Assembly (NCBI GenBank): GCA_011682695.1
Contig: JAACED010000006.1
Span: forward strand, 1 to 51,775
DNA from: Gammaproteobacteria bacterium
GTDB taxonomy: Bacteria; Actinomycetota; Acidimicrobiia; Spongiisociales; UBA4744
Direction of reading: 5' to 3'
Length of the DNA stretch: 51,775 nt
A model generated the notes under the pieces. That model saw nothing but the letters and a program-made list of their open reading frames with translations, had not been told where the DNA came from and did not search any database. Below are positions 24,909 through 32,991 of this stretch, piece after piece (the first letter of the stretch is position 1; each line of letters starts with the position of its first letter). The position numbers and the translations under genes are program-made.

Positions 24909-25529
24909 ATGGAAATCGCGGTGAATCTCGTGCAGGCGTACCTTCGCATCAACGGCTATCTGACGATCACCGAGTTCGAGGTGCAGCGCAGGCGCAGCGA
25001 TGGCACCTATGAGACCGCAACGGACGTCGACATCGTCGGGCTTCGCCTTCCGGGGGAGGTGTATCAGGGCGATCCCCACGATGAGCACGACTGCCAGATG
25101 CTGCTGATTCGTGACGAGGAGCTGCGCTTGGGACCGGAGGTGATCGACGTGATCCTCGGTGAGGTGAAGGAGGGGCAGGCCGAGTTCAACCCCGGACTGA
25201 AGCGACGCGAGGTGTTGCACTCTGTGCTCCGGCGCCTCGATTGGCTCTACGCCTCGTCTTTCGACGATGTCGTTGATGCCATGCACTGCCATGGCCTATC
25301 GGAGATCCCCGCCCGGGGCGGCGGTACCGTCCGGACACGGCTGGTCGCATTCGGACGCAGTCCGAAGACGGATCTGCACACCATCTCACTGACCCATGTC
25401 GTCGAGACGATGCTCGACTATCTGCATCGATTCGAAGACGTTCTGCGGCCGGCGAACTACAAGGATCCTGCGCCGGCGCTGCTCAACCTGCTCGTGAAGA
25501 CGGGCTTTGTGATCGGCAAGAAGGACTGA
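24909..25529 (+). CDS. Uncharacterised protein with PD-(D/E)XK nuclease-like motifs
   Basis: The 206-residue protein is one I do not recognise as a named family. A first helix (VNLVQAYLRINGYLTITEFEV) is followed by ATDVDIVGLRLPG (Asp41) and VILGEVKEGQAEFN (Glu85, Lys87). This order, D then E-X-K on adjacent strands after an N-terminal helix, is the PD-(D/E)XK core seen in NERD, Holliday-junction resolvase-like and restriction-type nucleases. The C-terminal half is helical. The start at 24909 is preceded by AAGAAT six bases upstream. GTG 24891 is an alternative. No methylase or other defence gene is adjacent. Confidence 0.6.
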   Translation: MEIAVNLVQAYLRINGYLTITEFEVQRRRSDGTYETATDVDIVGLRLPGEVYQGDPHDEHDCQMLLIRDEELRLGPEVIDVILGEVKEGQAEFNPGLKRREVLHSVLRRLDWLYASSFDDVVDAMHCHGLSEIPARGGGTVRTRLVAFGRSPKTDLHTISLTHVVETMLDYLHRFEDVLRPANYKDPAPALLNLLVKTGFVIGKKD

Positions 25530-25534
25530 CAGGC

Positions 25535-26323
25535 TCAGGACTCTCGCCGATTGTCCATGATCGTTTCGACGGCTTCGCGATGTCCTTGTGTGTGGTGGGC
25601 GATCGCCTGGAAGGCGGCCGTCATGTCGAGGAAAGCATCGAAGTCGGTGTTCCTGGCGTGTCGCAAGAGACGTTTGGTGAGCCGAACGGCGTGGGGAGGC
25701 TTGGCTGCGATGGTGTGGGCGAGATCGTCGACGCGTTCCATGAGGCGATCGGCATCCGTCAGCTCCAGCACGAGACCAAGAGCGAGTGCCTCGTCGGCTT
25801 CGATCAGCCTGCCGGTGAAGATGAGCTCGGCGGCACGCTGCCATCCGACGATCCGGGGGAGGATCCAGGCGCCGCCGTCACCAGGTACGAGGCCGAGGCT
25901 GATGGCGGGCTGCCCCAAGCGTGCGGTATGGGAGGCGAATCTCAGGTCGCAGACGAGGGCGAGATCGCAACCTCCTCCGACGGCAGGGCCGTTGATTGCG
26001 GCGATCGTCACGAGGTCGAGTGATGCGACGGTGCGCATGAGTCGGAGCACGCTCGTCCTGTAGGACTCTGCGATACGTCGTGGGGATCCTTCGAAGATTC
26101 CCTCGCCGGCCTGCATGTCCTTGAGATTGCCGCCGGCGCTGAACGCGCTGCCCGCGCCGGTGAAGATGAGCACGGACAAAGCCGAATCGTCTTTGACCGT
26201 GTCGAGCGAGGCGAGGAGGCCCTCCAGGACACCCGTTCCGGTCAGAGCGTTGCGGATGGCAGGGCGGTTCATCGTGACCGTGGCGACGCGACCTTCGACG
26301 GAGAGGAGCGTTGCGTTGCTCAT
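25535..26323 (-). CDS. Crotonase (enoyl-CoA hydratase/isomerase) family protein with altered active site
   Basis: This 262-residue crotonase-fold protein has FSAGGNLKDM (oxyanion hole 1) and NGPAVGGGCDLALVCDLRFAS (oxyanion hole 2), then LGQPAISLGLVPGDGGAW. In enoyl-CoA hydratases two Glu residues activate water, in GGGCE and GQPEI. Here they are Asp120 and Ala140, so ordinary hydratase activity is doubtful. Other crotonase reactions (isomerase, decarboxylase, thioesterase) remain possible. The ATG overlaps the stop of the BtpA gene by 4 bases. It is the last gene of a three-gene unit. Confidence 0.85.
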   Translation of the reverse strand: MSNATLLSVEGRVATVTMNRPAIRNALTGTGVLEGLLASLDTVKDDSALSVLIFTGAGSAFSAGGNLKDMQAGEGIFEGSPRRIAESYRTSVLRLMRTVASLDLVTIAAINGPAVGGGCDLALVCDLRFASHTARLGQPAISLGLVPGDGGAWILPRIVGWQRAAELIFTGRLIEADEALALGLVLELTDADRLMERVDDLAHTIAAKPPHAVRLTKRLLRHARNTDFDAFLDMTAAFQAIAHHTQGHREAVETIMDNRRES

Positions 26324-27099
26324 CTCGAAGCCCCTCTGGCAGCGGCAACGAATGCGGCTGCACGCTCAGGATCGATGGGATTCGTCGTGCGGCCGTCGAC
26401 CTCGATTGCGGTCCCGACGATCACTCCATCCGCGTGCTGCAGGATCTGTTCGATCGTCTCGATGCTCGCCCCGGAGCCGACAAAGATGGGAAGTCGGCCA
26501 CAGGCCGCTCTCACTTCGTCGATGGTGGCGATCTCCGTCGGTCTTCCCGTTCCGGTGCCGGAGACGACGATCGCGTCGGCGCCACCGCGCTCACAGAGGT
26601 CCTCCACCGCCTGCGTGAGCGTGAGGCCCGGGGGTGGAACGGCATGTTTGACGAACACGTCGGCGAGGATCTCGATATCCGGGCCAAGCGATGATCGCAG
26701 GCGCGAAAGCTCTGCTGCCCGACCCTCGATCACACCTTGATCGGTGAACATGGTGCCGCTCAGGACGTTGACGCGGATGAAGGATGCGTCGCACGCAGCG
26801 GCAATGGAGAGTGCGCTCACGGCATCGTTTCGGAGCACGTTGACGCCGACGGCGATCGATGTCGCTTCGATGACGGCACTCAGCGCCCGTGCCATGGCTG
26901 CGACGGTGACCGGGGGGACGGCATCGGCAAAGAAGGGAGCATCACCGAAGTTCTCGACGAGGAGAGCGTCGAATCCGGCTCGTTCGAGCGTGACGGCATC
27001 GTCGATGGCGCGCTGGACGACCGAGTGCATGTCGTTGGCGAAGTGGGGGGCTCCCACGAGGGCGCCGAGGTGCACCATGCCGATGAGCGGGCCCGGCAT
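26320..27099 (-). CDS. BtpA/SgcQ family protein
   Basis: The 259-residue TIM-barrel-like protein begins IGMVHLGALVGAPHF and has VQRAIDDAVTLERAGFDALLVENFGDAPF, GVNVLRNDAVSALSIA, FIRVNVLSGTMFTDQGVIEG, and late SGTGTG and VGSGAS phosphate-loop-like segments. This is the BtpA family, named after a cyanobacterial photosystem I stabilising factor. SgcQ is a sugar-operon homologue. No photosynthetic gene is present, so a metabolic enzyme role is more likely. The start shares one base with the upstream stop (TGATG). Confidence 0.88.
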   Translation of the reverse strand: MPGPLIGMVHLGALVGAPHFANDMHSVVQRAIDDAVTLERAGFDALLVENFGDAPFFADAVPPVTVAAMARALSAVIEATSIAVGVNVLRNDAVSALSIAAACDASFIRVNVLSGTMFTDQGVIEGRAAELSRLRSSLGPDIEILADVFVKHAVPPPGLTLTQAVEDLCERGGADAIVVSGTGTGRPTEIATIDEVRAACGRLPIFVGSGASIETIEQILQHADGVIVGTAIEVDGRTTNPIDPERAAAFVAAARGASR

Positions 27100-27833
27100 C
27101 AAATGGCGGTGCTGGCGATCAGGAGGGCAAGCTCGGCGACTTCGCCCTCTACGGTGAGGGACGTCTCCGACGCCGGGATGCGCTGCACCGCGACGCGGCA
27201 CCATTCGCCGGCGGAGCCCTTGATGCGCTGGCTGGAGTTCTCGGGGCCGTACACCCACTTCGCGTATCCGGGGCCGATGACCTCGACGCGAATCGGTGTG
27301 TAGGCATGGCCGGCTTTCTCGAATGCGTACGGAAGGGTTCGCCAGGCGAGCCATGCGATGTGGCGGAGCCTCGGAGTGTCCTCCATCTGGGTCTCGGCGA
27401 CGGATTGAACGTCGAGCCCGTATGCCCATGCTTCGGCGAGACGCGCCGTGGCGAACGTCTGAGCGGAGATGTCGCCGACGAACCAGGGGACCCGTTGGGA
27501 TCGGGTCATTCGCGAGAGAGCATCGACGACGCCGGCGCGCGCTCCGCGCCACCATTCGATGACATCTTGAGCGCGCATCGACCGCCCGCGATCGATTCCG
27601 GAAGTGGCGATATTCTCGAGCAGATCGTAGGTCTCGGACTGGACGAAGGGCGCTCGACCCTTCTGGAGCACTTGAAGTGCGAACTCTTCCGAGGAGGCGA
27701 GAAACGCGACGATGTCCTGGATGGACCAGTTGTTTGCCGGAGTCTTCCGCTTCCAGTCGCGGATCGCGATCTTCTGCAACAACTGATCGAGTGCCTGTTC
27801 TTCGGCTACCAAGTCTGAAAGGATCTCACGCAC
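27099..27833 (-). CDS. TIGR03084/DinB-like (maleylpyruvate isomerase N-terminal) family protein lacking metal-ligand histidines
   Basis: The 244-residue protein follows the TIGR03084 pattern: an N-terminal DinB-like four-helix bundle, then VPWFVGDISAQTFATARLAEAW, LRHIAWLAWRTLPYAF and a C-terminal domain with WVYGPENSSQRIKGSAGEWC. In this family the metal site uses His residues in an AHL-type helix and in WAHGxD. Here these are Phe44 (IVAFLAS) and Tyr138 (EAWAYGLDV), so the site looks lost while the rest of the fold is kept. Start GTG 27833, with TATCCT eight bases upstream. It heads the operon with BtpA and the crotonase. Confidence 0.8.
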   Translation of the reverse strand: MREILSDLVAEEQALDQLLQKIAIRDWKRKTPANNWSIQDIVAFLASSEEFALQVLQKGRAPFVQSETYDLLENIATSGIDRGRSMRAQDVIEWWRGARAGVVDALSRMTRSQRVPWFVGDISAQTFATARLAEAWAYGLDVQSVAETQMEDTPRLRHIAWLAWRTLPYAFEKAGHAYTPIRVEVIGPGYAKWVYGPENSSQRIKGSAGEWCRVAVQRIPASETSLTVEGEVAELALLIASTAI

Positions 27834-27964
27834 AATGTCACAGGATAGTGCAACGAAAGAGTGCCAAGACGGAGCCGACTCGTGTCAGGCCTTCATCATC
27901 CGTCTCCGGAACCCGGCGCAAAGGTGCGGGAAAGACTCCGGCCGAGGGGCGATCGGTCCGGCGA

Positions 27965-29035
27965 TCAGATGTTGAAGGTCGGCGGCGGATGCACGACCGG
28001 TCTCGGTTCGACGAGTTCGTTCAATGCATCGACGAGCTGACGGAGGCGCCCGAAGGAGCGCCGGTTGAAATACAGGGCCACCCGGCTCGCATCGAGGGAA
28101 TCCCCGTCCTTGATCTCCGCCGGGGTGGCTTCGATGACTTGGATGGCGCCTTTGGCGACGATGTCGGAGAATTCGTCGTTGAGCCGCTCGAGATGATCGG
28201 CGCTCGGCGCCTGATGGAGGCGGATGATGAGCCGGCCGTCGACATAGCGTTGCGACTGATAGTTGGCGTAGAAATGGCAGATCTCGTCAACGGCGGCTTC
28301 CACACTGCTGAACGTCTTGTAGATGCTGAGGTCGTCGGGCGAGATCAGGCCCTTGCCCAGAAGATCCTCCTTGACGAACTGGTTGAATGTCTCCCAGTAG
28401 CCGGTTCCCTCGGATTCGAGGAGGACGATCGGATGCAGGTCGCTCTTGCCGGTCTGAATCAGCGTCAGCAGCTCGAACGTCTCGTCCATGGTCCCGAATC
28501 CTCCAGGAAACAGGGCGAAGGCGTGGGATTCCTTGATGAAGCCGACCTTGCGGGTGAAGAAGTACTTGAAGTTGATGATGCGGTCCGAGTCCAGGTATGG
28601 ATTCGCGGAGTCCTCGAACGGGAGCCGGATGTTGACACCGAACGAGTGATCTGCCCCGGCACCCTCGTTGCCGGCCTGCATGATCCCCGGTCCGGCGCCG
28701 GTCACAACCATCCAGCCACGTTCATGCACCATCGTACGGGCGAAGTCGTAGGCGAGTTGGTAGTTCGGTTCGCCCTTGGCGGTCCTTGCCGATCCGAAGA
28801 CGGTCACCTTCGGGATGTCGCGATATCGGGAGAACACGAGCGTCGAGTACCGCATCTCTTTGACGGCTGCGCTGATGAGTTTGACGTCGCCCCGGTCGGC
28901 GCGGTCGTGATACAGCTTGATCGCCGAAACGATCAGCTCTCTCACCAGATCCTCGTGTGCACCGTCGCCGGCGGCTTCGAGAAGCTCATCGATCATTCTG
29001 GCAAGGTGGTCCTGTCCTGTGGAGTAGGGGCGCAT
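27965..29035 (-). CDS. LOG family protein (TIGR00730-type)
   Basis: The 356-residue protein has the Rossmann-like LOG core: VTVFGSARTAKGE, VVTGAGPGIMQAGNEGA, and the signature FPGGFGTMDETFELLTLIQTGK. LOG proteins are nucleotide 5'-monophosphate phosphoribohydrolases, some releasing cytokinin-type bases, others of unknown role. This one is longer than the minimal LOG (about 190 residues) because of N-terminal helices (about 70 residues) and a C-terminal extension of about 90. Start ATG with TACCCT six bases upstream. Confidence 0.88.
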   Translation of the reverse strand: MRPYSTGQDHLARMIDELLEAAGDGAHEDLVRELIVSAIKLYHDRADRGDVKLISAAVKEMRYSTLVFSRYRDIPKVTVFGSARTAKGEPNYQLAYDFARTMVHERGWMVVTGAGPGIMQAGNEGAGADHSFGVNIRLPFEDSANPYLDSDRIINFKYFFTRKVGFIKESHAFALFPGGFGTMDETFELLTLIQTGKSDLHPIVLLESEGTGYWETFNQFVKEDLLGKGLISPDDLSIYKTFSSVEAAVDEICHFYANYQSQRYVDGRLIIRLHQAPSADHLERLNDEFSDIVAKGAIQVIEATPAEIKDGDSLDASRVALYFNRRSFGRLRQLVDALNELVEPRPVVHPPPTFNI

Positions 29036-29041
29036 CGGCAG

Positions 29042-29047
29042 AGGGTA
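29042..29047 (-). promoter_or_regulatory. Leaderless -10 element of the LOG family gene
   Basis: TACCCT on the minus strand, then six bases (CTGCCG), then ATG. Its presence suggests the LOG gene is transcribed separately from the AAA-vWA pair upstream. Confidence 0.55.
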
Positions 29048-29071
29048 CCGCAGGAACTCGGCTTCGTCTGA

Positions 29072-30070
29072 TCAGACGTCCTCGAACGGTGGCTCGGACG
29101 GCCCCTTGCGCACCACGGCGCTCCAGACGGTCTCATAGTGATCCCGGTCGTACGGATCAACGTGGGGAAGTACGAAGTCCTGCCACGCCCGGCGCAGCGG
29201 ATCGTCGGCTTTCGCGAAGACGGCCAGTCCGGTCGGCACTCGGTCGAGGACGGTCCGCAGACTCATCGGCGTCTCGACCCTCGTACCGGCGTCCCTCGCC
29301 TGGAAGGACTCGTTGACCTCCACGGCCAGTCGAGCGATCGCGTCGACGAACACGGCTTTCAGGGCCGGATATCGCCTCCGAAGCATCTCTTCGAGCTGTT
29401 CTCCGCTGGGGAAGTCCTTCTCCCAGATGACCCATCGGTCGGCAAAGGCCTTGTTGAGGGTCTGGGTCCCCGCATAGTCCCTCAGATCGGTGGGGTTCAT
29501 CGTTCCGAACAGGCGGACGTCGTCGCGAAGACGGACCGTGTCTCCGTTCGGCAGGTCGAGACTCTGGTAGCGGTCGAGCAGACCATGCAGGGCGAAGAGC
29601 GTCTCGGCACCGGCTGCGTTGAGTTCCGACAGGTTCACGAGTGCGGGTCCCCGCAGTGCTCTGGTGATGTCCCCATCCTCCCAGCGACTCTCTGTGCCAC
29701 CCTTGCCGTCACCGTGCAACTGTGTCGACCCGATCAGCGTCACGTCCCGCACTTCGCCGGTGAGCGGAATCCGGTAGTAGGGGAGCCGGAGCAATGCTGC
29801 GAACTGCTCGATGTCGTGATCCTTACCGGTGCCCATGTGCCCACGGACGGCGACGTGAAGGGGGACGAATGCAGGTCCCGTGGTGCGGCGTACCTGCTCG
29901 ATCGCCGCAAACCGATACAACATGCCCAGATCCACGTAGTAGGGGTCGGGGTCCGGGATCTTTCCTACGCGTTGGGCATGGTCGGGGATTCCCCGTGCAA
30001 CCTCGAAGACCTCGAGGGGAATCGGTTCGCCCTCTCCTGTCGGGTCGGTGAACGTAACGGTGTCAGCCAC
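29072..30070 (-). CDS. MoxR/CobS-like AAA+ ATPase with altered Walker motifs
   Basis: The 332-residue AAA+ protein resembles CobS/MoxR. The P-loop reads GHMGTGKD (77-84), with Asp84 where Ser/Thr binds Mg. The Walker B reads VNLSELNAAG, with Ser148 where Asp is expected and Glu149 kept. Sensor 1 (LFGTMNPTDL) and an arginine (AFADRW) are present. Such ATPases usually remodel a target with a vWA partner. Start GTG 30070 overlaps the end of the vWA gene by 8 bases, so the two are co-translated. Loss of both Mg ligands suggests weak hydrolysis or a binding-only role. Confidence 0.85.
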   Translation of the reverse strand: MADTVTFTDPTGEGEPIPLEVFEVARGIPDHAQRVGKIPDPDPYYVDLGMLYRFAAIEQVRRTTGPAFVPLHVAVRGHMGTGKDHDIEQFAALLRLPYYRIPLTGEVRDVTLIGSTQLHGDGKGGTESRWEDGDITRALRGPALVNLSELNAAGAETLFALHGLLDRYQSLDLPNGDTVRLRDDVRLFGTMNPTDLRDYAGTQTLNKAFADRWVIWEKDFPSGEQLEEMLRRRYPALKAVFVDAIARLAVEVNESFQARDAGTRVETPMSLRTVLDRVPTGLAVFAKADDPLRRAWQDFVLPHVDPYDRDHYETVWSAVVRKGPSEPPFEDV

Positions 30071-32099
30071 GGGTCGGCTCCTTGGGTTGGGTTCTTGCTG
30101 CTCGGCCCCACCATGTATCGACACCCCAGAGGGCGAGGCTGCGGCGCAGTGCGCCGCGTACACCGTCGACCATGGCGCGAGTCAGTTCTTCGGGTTGCCC
30201 TGCTATCTCAAAACGACCGTAGGTGTCTTGCACCGTAGCGTCTCCGATTCCGATGCCGAGAACGGTCGTGCCGGTCCGCTCGATGTCCCGAGCAGTCGCG
30301 GCCAGGGCGGAGGCGGAGCCCCGCGTCATCCCGTCGGACAGCACGACGAGCACTCGGACGTTGCTGCGTCGACGAGCCATCCGCTCGGCGGCGTGCACCA
30401 GGTTGTACTCGTCGACGTTCGCCGCCTTGTCGAACAGGGAGACGGGCGGCGCTCCGGCCTCGTCACGTCGGGCGGACGCCGCCGCTTTCGCCGGTTCCAT
30501 GGCCGTCCAGAACAATCCTGCCAGGAGATCCTCGGTCGCCCGCCACGAGTCATCGAAGGTCTTGATCAGATAGTGGTTGATCGTATTGGTGAGTCGCTGC
30601 GCGTCAGTGCCCCTGGACTGCCGCAAGCCCCCCATTGTTCGGCGGCGGCGCCGTGTGAACGATCGCTCCGTGTCGTCGGCCCTGGCCGCAAACGAACGGT
30701 TGAAGAGCGCGACCTCGAATTCAACCTGGAGCTCGTCGGCAAGGTGTGCGAGGGTCCATGCACCGAGGGTGGCTGCGGCCATCGGCCAATGTCCGGACCG
30801 CTGCAACATCGATGCCGACCCGTCGATGAGCAGACTCACCGAATACGCCCTGCGGGTCGGCAGGTCCCGCCGCTCGTACATGCGCCGATACAACCCGGCA
30901 CCGAGGAACAGGGCGGCGTATGGCGAAAGGTCGCCGGCGTCGTACCCGGCTCTGAGTCCACGCCGTTGATTGGCGATGAACAGGGGATGCAACTCTCCTG
31001 AGACACGATGCTGTGCTACCGACCAACGGCGGGCGGCGTGCGCCATCGCGGCACGTCCTTCCGTTGCGAACGAGCGAAAGCGAACGGGGAATGGGGAAAC
31101 GAGCAGCTTGCCCTTCTGACCGGTGGGCAGGTAGATCGTCGGGGCCTGGCTGACTCGCAACAACTGATCGGTCGAAGCCTCGCCTGCCAACTGGGACGGA
31201 GCCTTGCGTCCGGAGGCTCCCGACCGGGCCTCGGCGGCATCCCTGGTGCTTTCGTAGCCTGCTGCGTCCTGGACGACGGGGGAGTGGAGCCGGACTTCAT
31301 CGACTCCGTCGCGAATGGCATCCGCTTCCGACTTGGCATGGTTCGCTTCGGTCGGTGAGAGCAGCCTGTGTCGCCGGGCAATCTGCACGAGCTTGGTGGT
31401 GAGATCGGCGACTTCCCACGGGTCTCGAGCATCACCGACCTGACCGAGGATGAGGTCCGCCTCGGCGAGGGCTGCTGTCGCTCTCGGGTGGAGGCGCTGC
31501 ACATCCACCGCGTATCCACCGGTTTTGAGGAAGCACATGAGGGAGAACTGAGCGAGTGGCCCAGATGTTTCAAGTGCCGGTCGGTACGCGGCGTCATACA
31601 GGTCCGCCAGAACCGAAAGGGCCCCCGGATAGTGGCCGAGACTGGTCTTTTCCTGCCGAGCATCTTCGAGAGCGAAGAACAGTGCCTCGGTCTCGGGATG
31701 CCCGGCGAATGCGGTGAGGAGGTCGACCGGTTCGTCTCCACAGTCGAAACCCCATGACTCGGGGACCTGTCGCCGTTCGGTCAGGTCCGTCGCGATGAGG
31801 TGAACGACCTCATGAAGCGCCGAGGCGAGTGCCACCTCCCGAGGGGTCACCGGGGCATTGCGTGCGTACGCAGCCTGGAAGGTGGCCGGGTTGAGCACGA
31901 TCTCGTCGGCGCTCACGGATGGACTGGGACCGAGCAGCACGTGCAACTCGTCGTTTCCCGTCAGCGACCGGGCGAGTCGGGTGACGGCGGGCGCGACCGA
32001 CTGATAGCGTGCCACGACGGACTCGATGGCGTGCTCGTCGGCTGGAAGGATGTTGCTGAGAGTGGTTCGGCTCTGTGCCACAGCCGCCCATTGTCCCAT
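30063..32099 (-). CDS. von Willebrand factor A domain protein, CobT-like, with HEXXH motif
   Basis: The 678-residue protein has an N-terminal domain with LHEVVHLI (His96-His100, an HEXXH motif) followed by LFFALEDARQE (Glu145), reminiscent of a gluzincin-like zinc site, then a helical middle. The C-terminal vWA domain carries MIDAS DGSAS (Asp426, Ser428, Ser430), and VLSDGMTRGSAS completes it. CobT-, NorD- and CbbO-type proteins pair a vWA domain with a MoxR ATPase to insert metals or activate enzymes. The pair here is isolated from any cobalamin, nitric-oxide or rubisco gene. The ATG shares one base with the rhomboid stop (TGATG). Confidence 0.85.
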   Translation of the reverse strand: MGQWAAVAQSRTTLSNILPADEHAIESVVARYQSVAPAVTRLARSLTGNDELHVLLGPSPSVSADEIVLNPATFQAAYARNAPVTPREVALASALHEVVHLIATDLTERRQVPESWGFDCGDEPVDLLTAFAGHPETEALFFALEDARQEKTSLGHYPGALSVLADLYDAAYRPALETSGPLAQFSLMCFLKTGGYAVDVQRLHPRATAALAEADLILGQVGDARDPWEVADLTTKLVQIARRHRLLSPTEANHAKSEADAIRDGVDEVRLHSPVVQDAAGYESTRDAAEARSGASGRKAPSQLAGEASTDQLLRVSQAPTIYLPTGQKGKLLVSPFPVRFRSFATEGRAAMAHAARRWSVAQHRVSGELHPLFIANQRRGLRAGYDAGDLSPYAALFLGAGLYRRMYERRDLPTRRAYSVSLLIDGSASMLQRSGHWPMAAATLGAWTLAHLADELQVEFEVALFNRSFAARADDTERSFTRRRRRTMGGLRQSRGTDAQRLTNTINHYLIKTFDDSWRATEDLLAGLFWTAMEPAKAAASARRDEAGAPPVSLFDKAANVDEYNLVHAAERMARRRSNVRVLVVLSDGMTRGSASALAATARDIERTGTTVLGIGIGDATVQDTYGRFEIAGQPEELTRAMVDGVRGALRRSLALWGVDTWWGRAARTQPKEPTRG

Positions 32100-32914
32100 C
32101 AGCCGAGCAGAACCGCCACTACGGAGAGCAGGACGGCGGCTGCTGCGGCCGCGATCGCCACCGCAGACCGGGCACGGGCCGTGTCGCGCCGCATCCCTAC
32201 CTTCTGCCAGCCCCACACGATCGCCAGACCGGCGATGAGACCTCCGACGTGCGCCTGCCAGGCCACACCGGAGATGATGAATGGGAGTAACAGGTTGATG
32301 CCGAGCAGCACGGCGAGCTGCCGGAAGAGGCGCCTGCCCGCGGGCGTGTGTCGTATGCGGTATGAGGCGCCGATCCATGCGCCGAACAGTCCGAAGATCG
32401 CTCCCGATGCACCGATCGCGGTTCCTGAGGGGACCATGATCAGGAACAGTGCGGATCCCCAGAGAAGGGAGGCACCGTACAGGGCGGCGAACGAAGCCGA
32501 ACCGGCCTGTCGCTCGATCTGCGGACCGAAGAGCCAGAGCGCGTACATGTTGAAGAAGATGTGCATGATCCCACCGTGCAGGAACGCGCCGGTGACGAGT
32601 CGCCACCATTCACCGGCATGGATCAGCCAATTGGCCTGTGCCAGCCATGTGTACACCGACGGCATGATCGAACTCAGGATGAACAGGCCGATATTGATGG
32701 CGAGGAGCGCTGCGGTGACCGGCGGCAGCGTCGTCACCGCTGCGCGACCGTGAATCACTTTCGTGGTGGACCGGGCGCAATCGGGGCACTTCTGTCCCCC
32801 CGGCGTGTCCACGGAGCACTCGGGACAGATGGGTTTGTTGCAGGATGCGCAGCGAAGGCGTGTGTGCCGGTGCGGATGCCGATAGCAAACGGGGATGGTG
32901 GTTTCTTCTGTCAC
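32099..32914 (-). CDS. Rhomboid family intramembrane serine protease with N-terminal zinc finger
   Basis: The 271-residue protein opens with a B-box-like zinc-binding module (CYRHPHRHTRLRCASC, CPECSVDTPGGQKCPDC), then at least six membrane helices. The catalytic serine is in GASGAIFG (Ser170), the histidine in AHVGG (His222), and an Asn/His cluster is in HGGIMHIFFNMY (Asn122). Rhomboids cleave membrane-embedded substrates. Start GTG 32914, eight bases after TACAGT. It diverges from the M16 peptidase and may be co-transcribed with the vWA-AAA genes, with which it overlaps by one base. Confidence 0.92.
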   Translation of the reverse strand: MTEETTIPVCYRHPHRHTRLRCASCNKPICPECSVDTPGGQKCPDCARSTTKVIHGRAAVTTLPPVTAALLAINIGLFILSSIMPSVYTWLAQANWLIHAGEWWRLVTGAFLHGGIMHIFFNMYALWLFGPQIERQAGSASFAALYGASLLWGSALFLIMVPSGTAIGASGAIFGLFGAWIGASYRIRHTPAGRRLFRQLAVLLGINLLLPFIISGVAWQAHVGGLIAGLAIVWGWQKVGMRRDTARARSAVAIAAAAAAVLLSVVAVLLG

Positions 32915-32979
32915 AAGGGGCCACTGTAGAGGCTTCCAGGGTTTTCTCCGCCAGGAGCACCGGTGACCCTGGAGTCTCC

Positions 32980-32985
32980 TATCAT
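32980..32985 (+). promoter_or_regulatory. Leaderless -10 element of the M16 peptidase gene
   Basis: TATCAT, then six bases (CACGCC), then ATG at 32992. Confidence 0.6.
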
Positions 32986-32991
32986 CACGCC

